Origin: Bradyrhizobium sp. Ai1a-2
GTDB taxonomy: Bacteria > Pseudomonadota > Alphaproteobacteria > Rhizobiales > Xanthobacteraceae
Assembly: GCF_000426245.1 (NCBI RefSeq)
Contig: NZ_AUEZ01000068.1
Span: forward strand, 1 to 44,971
DNA length: 44,971 nt
Reading direction: 5' to 3'
Made by a program: the position numbers and the translations under genes. The stretch's first letter is position 1. Each line of letters opens with the position of its first letter. The notes below the pieces were generated by a model, which did no database searches, was not told the origin of the DNA, and was given only the letters and a program-made list of their open reading frames with translations. Below, in pieces: positions 23,782-32,530 of this stretch.

Positions 23782-24990
23782 TCACTTCTTCACCAGCGGA
23801 CAGCGCGAGTTCTCCAGCGACTGGAACGCCTCGTTGCCCGGAACGGTCGCGAGCAGCTTATAGTCGTCCCAGCGTCCCTTGGACTCGGACGGCTTCTTCA
23901 CCTCGAACAGGTACATGTCGTGCACCATGCGGCCGTCCTCGCGGATCCTGCCGTTCTTGGCGAACATGTCGTTGATCGGGGTTTCCTTCATCACCTTCAT
24001 CACAGCCGCGGAATCCGTGGTGCCCGCGGCCTTCACCGCCTTCAGATAATGCGTCACGGATGAATAGACGCCGGCCTGCGCCGAGGTCGGCACGCGCTTG
24101 GTGCGCTCCATGAAGCGCTTGGTGAACGCGCGGCTGTCGTCGTTGAGGTCCCAGTAGAAGGCTTCGGCGAGCAATAGCCCCTGCGCGGTGTCGAGCCCGA
24201 CGCTGTCGATGTCGGTCACGAAGGCGAGCAGCGGCGAGAGTTTCTGCCCGCTTTTGGTCAGGCCGAATTCGGCGGCTTGCTTGATCGCGTTGATGGTGTC
24301 GCCGCCGGCATTGGCGAGCCCGATCACCTTGGCCTTCGAGGCCTGCGCCTGCAGCAGGAACGACGAGAAATCCGAGGTGTTGAGCGGATGGCGCACGCTG
24401 CCGAGCACCTTGCCGCCGGTCTTGACCACGACGTTGGTCGTGTCCTTTTCGAGATCCTGCCCGAAGGCGTAGTCGGCGGTCAGGAAGAACCAGGTATCGA
24501 GGCCGGACTTCACCGCCGCGAGGCCGGTCACATTGGCCTGCGCGAAGGTGTCGAACACATAATGCACGGTATAGGGCCCGCAGGCCTCGTTGGAGAGGCG
24601 AATCGAGCCGGGGCCGTTGAAGATGATGATCTTGTTGCGGGCCTTGGCGATCTCCCCCGCGGCGAGCGCGGTCGCGGAAGCCGCCACGTCGAAGATCATC
24701 TCGACGCCCTGGTTGTCGAGCATATCGCGCGCGATGTTCGCGGCGAGGTCGGCCTTGTTGAGATGGTCACCGACCACGACCTCGACCTTGCGACCCAGCA
24801 CCTCGCCGCCGAAATCCTCCACCGCCATCTTGGCCGCGGTCTCGCTGCCGGGGCCGGTGATGTCGGCGTAAAGGCTCGACATGTCGAGGATGCCGCCGAT
24901 CTTGAGCGGCGGCGGCTTGCCCTGCGCCAGCGCCGCGCTGGCTGACACTGCCAGCATGCAGGCGACCACGCCTGATAGAATTCGTTTCAT
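23782..24990 (-). CDS. Liv-type ABC transporter substrate-binding protein
   Basis: This is a periplasmic binding protein of the LivK/aromatic-acid type, 402 residues. The signal peptide is MKRILSGVVACMLAVSASAA, cleaved near ALA, followed by LKIGGILDMSSLYADITGPG. Features such as FDVAASATALAAGEIAKARN and GRMVHDMYLFEVKKPSESKG are typical of the subgroup found beside aromatic or acyl-CoA genes in Bradyrhizobium. It heads the minus-strand operon. There are no permease genes nearby, so it must use a transporter encoded elsewhere. A perfect palindrome lies about 115 bases upstream. Confidence 0.92.
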   Translation of the reverse strand: MKRILSGVVACMLAVSASAALAQGKPPPLKIGGILDMSSLYADITGPGSETAAKMAVEDFGGEVLGRKVEVVVGDHLNKADLAANIARDMLDNQGVEMIFDVAASATALAAGEIAKARNKIIIFNGPGSIRLSNEACGPYTVHYVFDTFAQANVTGLAAVKSGLDTWFFLTADYAFGQDLEKDTTNVVVKTGGKVLGSVRHPLNTSDFSSFLLQAQASKAKVIGLANAGGDTINAIKQAAEFGLTKSGQKLSPLLAFVTDIDSVGLDTAQGLLLAEAFYWDLNDDSRAFTKRFMERTKRVPTSAQAGVYSSVTHYLKAVKAAGTTDSAAVMKVMKETPINDMFAKNGRIREDGRMVHDMYLFEVKKPSESKGRWDDYKLLATVPGNEAFQSLENSRCPLVKK

Positions 24991-25104
24991 GAAGCCTCCC
25001 GGTTGGTCAGCCGCATTGCCTGCGGTCTACGATATTGCGTTGCGATCATGCCGCATGGCATTGATCGCAGCAAGCCGCGGCAATGCATGAATCCGTCATC
25101 GGTT

Positions 25105-25119
25105 TTCCGCTAAGCGGAA
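25105..25119. promoter_or_regulatory. Perfect 15-base palindrome in the 522-base gap 24991-25512
   Basis: TTCCGCT-A-AGCGGAA is a perfect dyad lying 115 bases upstream of the minus-strand binding-protein start. Its form resembles operators of IclR-family regulators of aromatic catabolism (from memory of the motif style). It probably controls the binding protein-crotonase-VOC operon. I see no gene in the rest of the gap 24991-25512. The long frame open from 25210 lacks a start signal before 25513. Confidence 0.5.
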
Positions 25120-25512
25120 TGGTCTTCAGCGTTTCTCAGCCGAACGTGATATCTCGACGTCCGTCGAAGTTTTCATGATGCGGATCTCGTCGTCGAACTG
25201 ATAACGCTTTTGACCATCGACCACCGCACCCGGCAGCTGTTTGCAATCGCTGGCGGCGCGTCCGAACAGGCCGCGATCAAAAGGCCGTGCCAGGCCGGCG
25301 ATTTCAGTTGCCTTCCGCTGATCGCCATGTTCTCGCCAAGTTCCCGTCCGTGTCCTAGCTCACGACAAACATTGATGAATCGAGCCATCCGTGTTGCTCC
25401 GGAGACACGCCGCACCAGTAAAGCCACATTGTGCGTACTGCTTTTGTTGCGGTTGCGAGCGGGCTGGGGGTACGGTCATCCGCAATATTCGGTAGCCCTT
25501 CGAGGAGGAGCC

Positions 25513-26256
25513 ATGAACGCCTATCGCGGCCACACCGGACAGGTCGGCCGGCATTTGTCTTCGCTGCTGCGCGCCATCGCGACCGCACTGTTGCTGCTGC
25601 TTCCAATCGTCGCAAGCCCGGCGCAGGCCGCGCCGGAAACCGCAGCCGCTCGGGCCTCCACCGCCCACGTCTATATGCTCCGCGGGGTGTTGAACGTCTT
25701 CTCGCTGGGACTGGACCAAATTGCCGCCAGGCTGCAGGCCCAGGGCATCCAGGTGACGATCAGCAATTACGTGTTCTGGTCGTCGCTCGCCAGCGACGCC
25801 GCGGCCGAATACCGAAGCGGCAAGACCAAGACCATCATCCTGGTCGGCCACTCCTCGGGCGCGACTTCCCTGCCCGACATGGTCGCGAGGCTGGACCAGC
25901 TCGGCGTTCCCGTGAAGCTCGCAATCGGACTGGACTCGGTGTTCCACACCAGCCTTTCCGGACGCGTCGGACGATACGTCAACTTCTACGTCGCCAACGG
26001 CGCCGGCACGGCGGTTGAAAGGAGCAGGGGATTCCAGGGCACGCTGGAGAACGTCAACGTACAGAGCGTGCCGGGCGTCGGGCACCTGACGATCGACAAG
26101 AACGAGGTCATGCAGCAGAAGGTGATCGGCGAAATCGACGCCGTCGTCTTCGGCCGTCCAAGTCCCGCAGCGCCGACGAAGCGGCGGCAGCCGAGTGAGG
26201 CAAGCGCCGCCACCGCCGCACCACGGGCGGCCAGCGCAGCTGCAGCTCGTAACTGA
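25513..26256 (+). CDS. Secreted alpha/beta-hydrolase-fold protein
   Basis: This 247-residue protein has a signal peptide (LLRAIATALLLLLPIVASPA, cleaved after AQA). The lipase/esterase nucleophile elbow G-H-S-S-G has Ser114; IGLDSVF and VPGVGHLTIDKNE supply the probable acid and histidine. The start at 25513 is fixed by GAGGAGGAG just upstream. The C-terminus is an Ala/Pro/Arg-rich tail. It is a paralogue of the next gene: both share a R-G-x-x-N/G-x-F-S-x-G-x-D-Q opening and the same elbow and His spacing. The substrate is unknown; envelope lipids or polyesters are possible. Confidence 0.8.
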   Translation: MNAYRGHTGQVGRHLSSLLRAIATALLLLLPIVASPAQAAPETAAARASTAHVYMLRGVLNVFSLGLDQIAARLQAQGIQVTISNYVFWSSLASDAAAEYRSGKTKTIILVGHSSGATSLPDMVARLDQLGVPVKLAIGLDSVFHTSLSGRVGRYVNFYVANGAGTAVERSRGFQGTLENVNVQSVPGVGHLTIDKNEVMQQKVIGEIDAVVFGRPSPAAPTKRRQPSEASAATAAPRAASAAAARN

Positions 26257-26401
26257 ACCCGAGCCTATCGGATTGCGGCGCGCTGGTTGCGCCGCAATTC
26301 TGCCAATTCCTGCGCGATAGTTCACCCTGAACGCGGGCAAGTGGCCTGCCGGCGACCGAGCGCCGGCGTATCTGCGCGCCGAAACCACAGGCAGAAGGCG
26401 C

Positions 26402-27436
26402 ATGATCAATCCCAAGCCGGTAATGGCCATTGTGTTCCGGGCGATGCTTGTCGCCTGCGTCTGGTCGGCTGGCTGTAATTTCACGCTCGCGGCTCCGGCC
26501 GCAAAGCAGACCAATACCGCAGCAGCCGTGGCGGCTCCGCCGCCGCCCCCACCGGAGCAGCCGGCGCCGACGCCACGGGTGCGCGCCTATCTGTTCCGTG
26601 GCGCGATGGGCCCGATTTTTTCGCGCGGCATGGATCAACTGACCAGCCGCCTCGAAGAGGTCGGCGTCCAGGCCGACGTCTACGAATTCACCATCTGCCG
26701 GCTCATCGCCGCGAAGGCGATCCGCGAATACAAAAAGAATCCTCTTCCGATCGTCCTGATCGGGCACTCGATGGGCGGACTTTGCGCCGTGATATTCGCC
26801 GAAGTGCTTCAGGAGGAAAACATCCCGGTCAACCTGATCGTCGCCATCGATCCGGCGCACGCAACAGGGGAGGTGCCGCGCAATGTCGAGCGCTTCATCA
26901 ATATCTTCATGTCCGACAGCGTGCTGGGGGGCGGCGATGTCGTCGCGGTGCCAGGCTATCCGGGCCATTACGCAAGCTACGACTTGAAGGATCACTCGGA
27001 AGTCACCCACATCAACATCGACAAGATGGACACCATCCACGACCAGTTGGTGAATGCGGTCGTGCAACTCGGGACGACACCGATGCAGGTCAAGGGCGAG
27101 ACGGCGCCGCTGCGTTACGTCGTTCCATCGGATGCGCCGCTTGAGCTGTGGGACAGCGGCATGCCGCTATCCGCACGCGCAGGCGATACCTTGCAGAGCA
27201 TCGCCACGACCAACAACGTCCCGCTGTGGTCGCTCACCCAGGCCAATCATCTCCCGGACAACGCCACGCTGACCGCCGGCCAGCGTATCGTCATTCCGCG
27301 CCACCTCATGCCGGTCGCACAGCAGCCCGCCACAACGGCGACGGCAACGGAGCCGGCAAAGCGACCCGCAACTCCTTCCGCCCGCTCTTCGCGCGGCGAG
27401 GCTCCGGCCGAGAAGTCGTCTCCGCGAACACGGTGA
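26402..27436 (+). CDS. Secreted alpha/beta-hydrolase-fold protein with LysM domain
   Basis: This 344-residue protein has an N-terminal signal segment (MAIVFRAMLVACVWSAGC; a lipid-attachment Cys is possible) and a Pro-rich linker. The hydrolase domain has nucleophile Ser123 in GHSMGG, the acid near IVAIDPAHA and the His in HSEVTHINIDK. A LysM module follows at about 260-300 (GDTLQSIATTNNVPLWSLTQ ... LTAGQRIVIP), then a charged tail. LysM binds peptidoglycan or chitin-like glycans, so the enzyme is probably held in the cell wall. AGAAGG lies just before the ATG. It is a tandem paralogue of the preceding gene, 145 bases apart. Confidence 0.85.
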   Translation: MINPKPVMAIVFRAMLVACVWSAGCNFTLAAPAAKQTNTAAAVAAPPPPPPEQPAPTPRVRAYLFRGAMGPIFSRGMDQLTSRLEEVGVQADVYEFTICRLIAAKAIREYKKNPLPIVLIGHSMGGLCAVIFAEVLQEENIPVNLIVAIDPAHATGEVPRNVERFINIFMSDSVLGGGDVVAVPGYPGHYASYDLKDHSEVTHINIDKMDTIHDQLVNAVVQLGTTPMQVKGETAPLRYVVPSDAPLELWDSGMPLSARAGDTLQSIATTNNVPLWSLTQANHLPDNATLTAGQRIVIPRHLMPVAQQPATTATATEPAKRPATPSARSSRGEAPAEKSSPRTR

Positions 27437-27481
27437 GGCGCTGAGCTTGTGGCCGGGGCTTACGGCTCCAATTCGGAACCG

Positions 27482-28108
27482 CTAACCGGCCGGCATGAAC
27501 GGGATTAGCATCGGCACGCGCCGGCGATACGCGCCATATTCCTCCGCGCCGAGTTCGGCGCTGAGGAAGACCTCCTCCATCCGGGCCTTCTGCGCCATGC
27601 CAAGCGAGATCAGCACGGCCCCGAGGATCGCCGTCACCGTGCCGATGGCAATGCCGGTGACCAGCATTCCCGCGATCAGGCCGGTATAGATCGGGTGACG
27701 CACGAGGCCATAAGGCCCGGTGTCAATGACGTGGTGACCTTCCTTGTGCGTGATCGCGTTCGACCAGAACCGTCCGAGATGGATTCGCGCCCACCATGTG
27801 AAGGAGATTCCGGCAAGTGTCAGGATCGCCATCACATAGATGCCGAAGCTGCCGAACTGCCACAGCGGCTTCTCCCCCAGGACCCTTCCGGTCCATGGCA
27901 GGAACAGGATCGCGCCCAGCAGAATCGGGATGCGGTACTTGAGCGAGTCCAAGGTCATGACGTGCTTCTTGGTCTGGCCGGACCAGACCGACGCCACGAC
28001 CCAGCTGATGACCCACAGAATCCAGATGATGGCGAGCAACTGTGTGGGCCAGGTGGAGGTCCACCCGCTCAAGACAAACGCGAACCATTGACCAGGGTCT
28101 TGCGACAT
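27482..28108 (-). CDS. Integral membrane methyltransferase of the ICMT/NnrU-like group
   Basis: This 208-residue membrane protein has five or so hydrophobic segments. The C-terminal cytosolic motif is the hallmark of isoprenylcysteine carboxyl methyltransferase and PEMT-like enzymes: DTGPYGLVRHPIYTGLIAGM followed by EEYGAYRRRVPMLIPF. Those enzymes methylate membrane-embedded substrates with S-adenosylmethionine. It is the third gene of a three-gene minus-strand operon (26-base gap) with an epimerase and an Mpo1-like protein, which points to modification of a lipid. The exact substrate is unknown. Confidence 0.85.
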   Translation of the reverse strand: MSQDPGQWFAFVLSGWTSTWPTQLLAIIWILWVISWVVASVWSGQTKKHVMTLDSLKYRIPILLGAILFLPWTGRVLGEKPLWQFGSFGIYVMAILTLAGISFTWWARIHLGRFWSNAITHKEGHHVIDTGPYGLVRHPIYTGLIAGMLVTGIAIGTVTAILGAVLISLGMAQKARMEEVFLSAELGAEEYGAYRRRVPMLIPFMPAG

Positions 28109-28133
28109 ATTGCGACCGTATCAGGCGATTGGA

Positions 28134-29183
28134 TCAGACGCCAAACCGGCGCGTGGTGTTGAACGATTGGGCGCCCGGGCTCGACACCGGTTCCCATTCC
28201 GACTGATTTTGACCGGAGCCAAGCAGATGCGCAATGGTTTCGCGCAGCACGGGCTCGACCGGTCCAGGCGCATAGCCGAGTTCACGCTGCGCCTTTTCGA
28301 TCGACAGGGCCTCCGCCCGCCGCGCGATCCGGACGCCTTCGGCCGTGCCGGACGGCGGCCGGCGGGTGACACGATCGGCAATGAACTCCAGGATGCCGGC
28401 GGTGACCTCGGCAAGGCGGCCATTCATCGCAACGCGCGGCGTGCGCCGGCCGCTGACATGGGCCATGATCCGAAGCACCTGCTTCATCGCGATGCTGTCG
28501 CCGCCCAGGATGTAACGATGCCCGAACCGCCCGCGCTCCATGGCGAGGATCAGACCTGCGGCGACATCGCGCACATCGACCATGTTCACGACGAAATCCA
28601 GATAGAGCTGCACGCGCTGGTTCAGGAAAAGCCGGAGCATTTCCGTCGGCGGGGTGAAATTGTGGTCGTGGGTTCCGATCGGCATCGTCGGGCAGCCGAT
28701 GACCACGGGATATCCGGACGCCGCCTCCTGCATCGCGTAGCGCTCGGCAAGCATCTTCGAGCGCGTATAGGGTCCCGGCATGTCGTCGGGCAACAGCTCA
28801 TCGTCGGCCAGGCGATCGTCCGATCGCGACGCGCGGAACAGGATTGATTCGGTGGAGCAGTGCAGGAGTCGCTTCACACCGCGCTTGCGCGCGGTCCCGA
28901 TCACGACCTCGGTGCCGCCACAGTTAACGTCGTGGAAATCGGCTTTCCGCCGCAGCCACATCCCCGGCAGGCCGGCAAGGTGATAGACCTCGTCGACGCC
29001 GTCGATGGCGCTGTGCACGAGGTCGCGGTCGAGAACCGAACCTTTGACATACTCGACCTTCGGCAACACCCGCGACGGCGGCTGAAGGTCAAGCACGCGC
29101 ACATTGCGGCCTTGCGCGACAAGCGCCGAAACAAGGTGCTTGCCGATGAAGCCGTTACCACCCGTAACAAGGATTCGTGTCAT
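28134..29183 (-). CDS. NAD-dependent epimerase/dehydratase family protein (extended SDR)
   Basis: This is an extended short-chain dehydrogenase of 349 residues. The N-terminal cofactor motif is TGGNGFIGKHLVSAL. The catalytic Ser/Tyr/Lys are represented by LLHCSTES and PYTRSKMLAERYA. The C-terminal domain includes GHRYILGGDSIAMKQVL and a low-complexity tail. The overall form is close to hopanoid-associated HpnA-type and 3-beta-hydroxysteroid-dehydrogenase-like enzymes acting on lipid-linked substrates. Its operon partners (Mpo1-like, ICMT-like) fit a membrane-lipid pathway, though neither a sugar nor a sterol substrate can be proven. Confidence 0.88.
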   Translation of the reverse strand: MTRILVTGGNGFIGKHLVSALVAQGRNVRVLDLQPPSRVLPKVEYVKGSVLDRDLVHSAIDGVDEVYHLAGLPGMWLRRKADFHDVNCGGTEVVIGTARKRGVKRLLHCSTESILFRASRSDDRLADDELLPDDMPGPYTRSKMLAERYAMQEAASGYPVVIGCPTMPIGTHDHNFTPPTEMLRLFLNQRVQLYLDFVVNMVDVRDVAAGLILAMERGRFGHRYILGGDSIAMKQVLRIMAHVSGRRTPRVAMNGRLAEVTAGILEFIADRVTRRPPSGTAEGVRIARRAEALSIEKAQRELGYAPGPVEPVLRETIAHLLGSGQNQSEWEPVSSPGAQSFNTTRRFGV

Positions 29184-29209
29184 GCGGCGGGATGCAGTGC
29201 GGGCTGGAG

Positions 29210-29728
29210 CTACTGGGAATACGACAGGGAATCTTGCGGAGCCTCAATAATACTCGCGAGATCGTGCCGAAAGCCCAGCGCAATGAATAATTTCGCCATC
29301 ACGAACATCGGCCCGAGCAGCAGGTGGGTGGGATGATCGGCCATCGAGGCTTTCCTGCGTTCGAACACCTGGTGCCCGATGACCTGCGAGGCGACTCCTG
29401 CGACAAGAAGGACCGCCGTCAGCGACCACATGCCGGCGGTGGTCACGTGGCTGACGATCCAGGCGGCCGTCGACAGCAGAGCGACAGCGCCGCAAAAGAT
29501 TCCCGCACCAAGCGCGAGATCGAGCAAGAACCAGTAGAACAGCACCGGCAGCACGGCGATGACGGCCGCGCTGACCTCGACTCCGAACAGCGTGAACGAC
29601 AGGAGGCTGAGAGGGAGAATGGCCGCCAGGAACAGGAACACGATGCCGAACACATGCATCACGCAATTCCAGGGGTCGCGATGGTATTCAACGTAATCGG
29701 TCAACTGCCGCCGAAAATACGAGTTCAT
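29210..29728 (-). CDS. Mpo1-like (DUF962/YGL010w) membrane protein
   Basis: This 172-residue membrane protein has four or five hydrophobic helices. The conserved DUF962 histidine motifs are visible: YVEYHRDPWNCVMHVFGIVF near the N-terminus and SQVIGHQVFERRKASMADHP in the second half. The yeast homologue Mpo1 is an Fe(II)-dependent dioxygenase that degrades 2-hydroxy fatty acids by alpha-oxidation. The four metal-ligand histidines appear conserved here. It is the first gene of the lipid-type operon, 26 bases before the epimerase. Bacterial members are poorly characterised. Confidence 0.85.
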   Translation of the reverse strand: MNSYFRRQLTDYVEYHRDPWNCVMHVFGIVFLFLAAILPLSLLSFTLFGVEVSAAVIAVLPVLFYWFLLDLALGAGIFCGAVALLSTAAWIVSHVTTAGMWSLTAVLLVAGVASQVIGHQVFERRKASMADHPTHLLLGPMFVMAKLFIALGFRHDLASIIEAPQDSLSYSQ

Positions 29729-29951
29729 GCAGCACTTTTCTTTCCTGTTGTGCCGGGAGGCGCGGCAAGACTGGCTTGCGCGAAACCCAGCGCTCCGGCT
29801 TCATTGCAGGCCCCCGCCGACAGGGTGCTACTTATGCTCGCAATCGGCCTCAAGTCAAAATGCCCCCGGGATGGTGGATCCCGCAGATCGGACGGAGAAC
29901 GACCTCGTTGCGGAAAATCATGTCCTAATTCAGTCGGCTAGCAGCGGCGTC

Positions 29952-30746
29952 ATGACACGGGCCCACAACGTGACCGCACATCACAGGAAATTTTGTGCAC
30001 AAATGTTGCTGTTCTGCCTCATGCTTGCGGTGGTAACCGATTCCGCCCACGCGGCGGGATGCGCTTTCGAAGCCCAGGGCGAGGGCCGGGTGGTGTCTGT
30101 CACCGACGCGCGCAGCTTTCGCCTCGAGGACGGCCGCGAGGTCCGCCTCGCCGGCATCGAGATTGCCGACCGGCAGAACGGGACCGCGGCCCTGTCGGCG
30201 CAGGTCCTAGGGCGCGACATCTCGCTGCAGGGCCAGGACGACTCGCCGGACCGCTACGGGCGACAGACGGCGTTCGCCTTTGTCTCGGGATCTGACACTC
30301 CCGTGCAAAGTGAGCTGTTGAGGCAGGGCCAGGCGATGGTGTCGCCCGAGGTGTCGAACCGGGATTGTGCCACGCTGTTGCTCGCCGCCGAGGCCGAGGC
30401 AAGGCAGGCCAAACGGGGAACCTGGGCTGACGGCTCGGTCATAAAAAACGCGGAAAGTCCGGGCGATATTTTGGCGGGGATCGGGCGTTTTGCTGTGGTC
30501 GAGGGGAAGGTCCTGTCCGTCCGTCAGGCGGGCGCAACCACCTACCTCAATTTTGGCCGGAACTGGACACGAGACTTTGCTGTGACTATTTCAAGGCGCA
30601 CGATCCCCGCGCTCGAAGCGGCCGGGGTTTCGCCTAAGTCCCTCGAAAATCGACGGATTCGGGTCCGCGGCTGGGTCGAAGCGCGCAACGGGCCACGAAT
30701 TGAATTGCTCCGGGTGGGGCAACTGGAAGTGCTCGGCGGAAACTAG
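29952..30746 (+). CDS. Secreted thermonuclease-fold (SNase-like) protein, possibly divergent
   Basis: This protein of about 264 residues has a signal peptide (MLLFCLMLAVVTDSAHA) and a staphylococcal-nuclease-like OB fold: GEGRVVSVTDARSFRLEDGR then EVRLAGIEIA, later DRYGRQTAFAFV and AEAEARQAKRGTWAD. In active nucleases the segment after the first strands is GIDAPE, with a catalytic Glu. Here it reads GIEIADRQ, so the glutamate appears lost, although the DRYGR arginine is kept. A C-terminal extension after residue 165 (VEGKVLSVRQAGATTYLNFG) looks like a second OB-type domain. The start is uncertain: ATG 29952 or 30003; neither has a strong ribosome site. Confidence 0.75.
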   Translation: MTRAHNVTAHHRKFCAQMLLFCLMLAVVTDSAHAAGCAFEAQGEGRVVSVTDARSFRLEDGREVRLAGIEIADRQNGTAALSAQVLGRDISLQGQDDSPDRYGRQTAFAFVSGSDTPVQSELLRQGQAMVSPEVSNRDCATLLLAAEAEARQAKRGTWADGSVIKNAESPGDILAGIGRFAVVEGKVLSVRQAGATTYLNFGRNWTRDFAVTISRRTIPALEAAGVSPKSLENRRIRVRGWVEARNGPRIELLRVGQLEVLGGN

Positions 30747-30748
30747 GG

Positions 30749-30950
30749 CATGATCCGGAAAAGTGGAAACCGGTTTTCCGAAAAGATCATGATTAAACAA
30801 AGAGCTAGAGCGGGACGACGGTTCGAAGAAAAGTCATCGCGCTCTGGGGCACGAAAAGGGGAACCGGTCCTCCGAAAAGATCGTGCTCTAGCAAGCGGAT
30901 GAGAGCATGATCCGTACGTGGGAACTGGTTCTTCCGGGAAATCATGTTTC
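30749..30950. repeat. Three degenerate copies of a palindromic repeat (family A)
   Basis: Copies lie at 30749-30792 (ATGATCCGGAAAAGTGGAAA then CCGGTTTTCCG...), 30851-30891 and 30907-30950, each a GATC-centred imperfect palindrome. They fill most of the gap before the M48 protease gene. Related copies occur at 32531-32565 and 43018-43117. This element type is common between genes in Bradyrhizobium and relatives. Confidence 0.75.
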
Positions 30951-30986
30951 AAACAGGGATGGGGTCATGATCCGGCCGGTCGGACC

Positions 30987-32516
30987 ATGATATCTTCCGG
31001 CAGCTTGAGAGTAGCTGACGTGATAGAGGGTGTGCGACGACGGGACAGGACGGGCGGCGGCCTTTCGGCTGTGCCGGCCCTGCTGTGCGCGGCGACCCTG
31101 CTATGCGCCTGCAGCAATCTCGGCATCGGCCGCGTCGAGACCGCGACTCCGATCGCGGCGCCCCAACCGGCAAAGCCGAAGCCCACGGTGGCGCAGACGC
31201 CCGCGAGCGAACGTGAACATGAGCGGATCCTGGCCACTTATGGCGGCGCCTATGACGACCCGAAGCTCGAGGGCCTGATCAGCAAGACGGTCGATCGGCT
31301 GGTCGCCGCGTCCGACCGTCCCGATCAGGGCTACAAGGTGACGATCCTCAATTCCGGCGCGGTGAACGCTTTCGCGCTGCCGACCGGCCAGCTTTATGTG
31401 ACGCGCGGCCTGATCGCGCTTGCCAGCGACACCTCGGAATTGTCCTCCGTGCTGAGCCACGAGATGGCCCATGTGCTGGCCAAGCACGCCTCGATCCGCG
31501 AAGACCAGGCGCGGCAGGCGGCGGTGGTGACGCGCGTCGTCACCGACATGGGCAACGATCCCGAACTCACTGCACTCGCCCTGGCCAAGACCAAGCTCAC
31601 GATGGCGAGCTTCTCGCGCCAGCAGGAATTCGAGGCCGACGGCATCGGCGTCGGCATCGCCGCGCGCGCGCATTTCGACCCCTATGGCGCCTCGCGCTTC
31701 CTCACCGCAATGGAGCGCAATGCGGCGCTGAAGGTCGGCAAGACCTCGTTCGATCCGCGCGCGCAGGATTTCCTGTCCTCGCATCCGGCAACGCCCGAGC
31801 GCGTCGCCAATGCGCAGGCCGCGGCGCGGCAATATACGGCGCCCGAAGGTGCCGAGCGCGACCGCGAGACCTATCTCGCCGCGATCGACAACATCGTCTA
31901 TGGCGAAGACCCGAGCGAGGGTTTCGTCCGCGGCCGCCGCTTCCTGCATCCCAAGCTCGGCTTCACCTTCCAGGCACCGGAGAACTTCACGCTCGACAAT
32001 ACCGCGCAGGCGGTGATCGGCGTGCGCGAAGGCGGCTCGCAGGCGATGCGATTCGACGTGGTGCGGGTGCCTGCGGAGCAGTCGCTCGGCGACTATCTCA
32101 ACTCCGGCTGGATGGAAGGCGTCGACAAGGCTTCCACCGAGGATATCAGCGTCAATGGCTTCCCGGCGGCGTCGGCAACCGCGCGTGGCGACCAGTGGCA
32201 GTTCAAGGTCTATGCGCTACGCTTCGGCAGCGACGTCTATCGCTTCATCTTCGCGGCCAAGCAGAAAACCACCGAGAGCGAGCGCAATGCGCGCGAGACC
32301 GTCAATTCGTTCCGCCGCCTGACGCTCGAGGAAATCCAGGCGGCGCGCCCGCTGCGCATCAAGGTCATCAATGTGCAGCCGGGCGACACCGTGGAATCAC
32401 TGTCGCACCGCATGGGCGGCGTCGATCACCCTGCCGAACGCTTCCGCGTCCTCAACGGGCTCGACGCCCACGCCCAGGTCAAACCCCGCGATCGCGTGAA
32501 GATCGTGGTGGAGTGA
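30987..32516 (+). CDS. M48-family zinc metalloprotease (lipoprotein-like) with LysM-like C-terminus
   Basis: This periplasmic protease of about 509 residues has a hydrophobic leader ending LLCAATLLCAC, with a cysteine in lipobox position. The M48 zinc motif HEMAH supplies His158, Glu159 and His162, with the third ligand Glu216 in QEFEADGIG. It resembles BepA/YfgC- and LoiP-type proteases that maintain outer-membrane proteins. A second domain (about 310-440) of unknown role and a C-terminal LysM-like module (VQPGDTVESLSHRMGGVDHP) follow. The frame opens at 30918 inside a repeat, so ATG 30987 is preferred; a GTG at 31020 is possible. Copies of repeat family A in opposite orientation flank the gene. 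Confidence 0.9.
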   Translation: MISSGSLRVADVIEGVRRRDRTGGGLSAVPALLCAATLLCACSNLGIGRVETATPIAAPQPAKPKPTVAQTPASEREHERILATYGGAYDDPKLEGLISKTVDRLVAASDRPDQGYKVTILNSGAVNAFALPTGQLYVTRGLIALASDTSELSSVLSHEMAHVLAKHASIREDQARQAAVVTRVVTDMGNDPELTALALAKTKLTMASFSRQQEFEADGIGVGIAARAHFDPYGASRFLTAMERNAALKVGKTSFDPRAQDFLSSHPATPERVANAQAAARQYTAPEGAERDRETYLAAIDNIVYGEDPSEGFVRGRRFLHPKLGFTFQAPENFTLDNTAQAVIGVREGGSQAMRFDVVRVPAEQSLGDYLNSGWMEGVDKASTEDISVNGFPAASATARGDQWQFKVYALRFGSDVYRFIFAAKQKTTESERNARETVNSFRRLTLEEIQAARPLRIKVINVQPGDTVESLSHRMGGVDHPAERFRVLNGLDAHAQVKPRDRVKIVVE

Positions 32517-32530
32517 TCTCTTTGTTTGGG

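Noticed and set aside
30749..30950. Spaced repeats as a possible CRISPR array
   Set aside because: The copies are degenerate palindromes of uneven spacing, repeated elsewhere in intergenic regions, with no cas genes.
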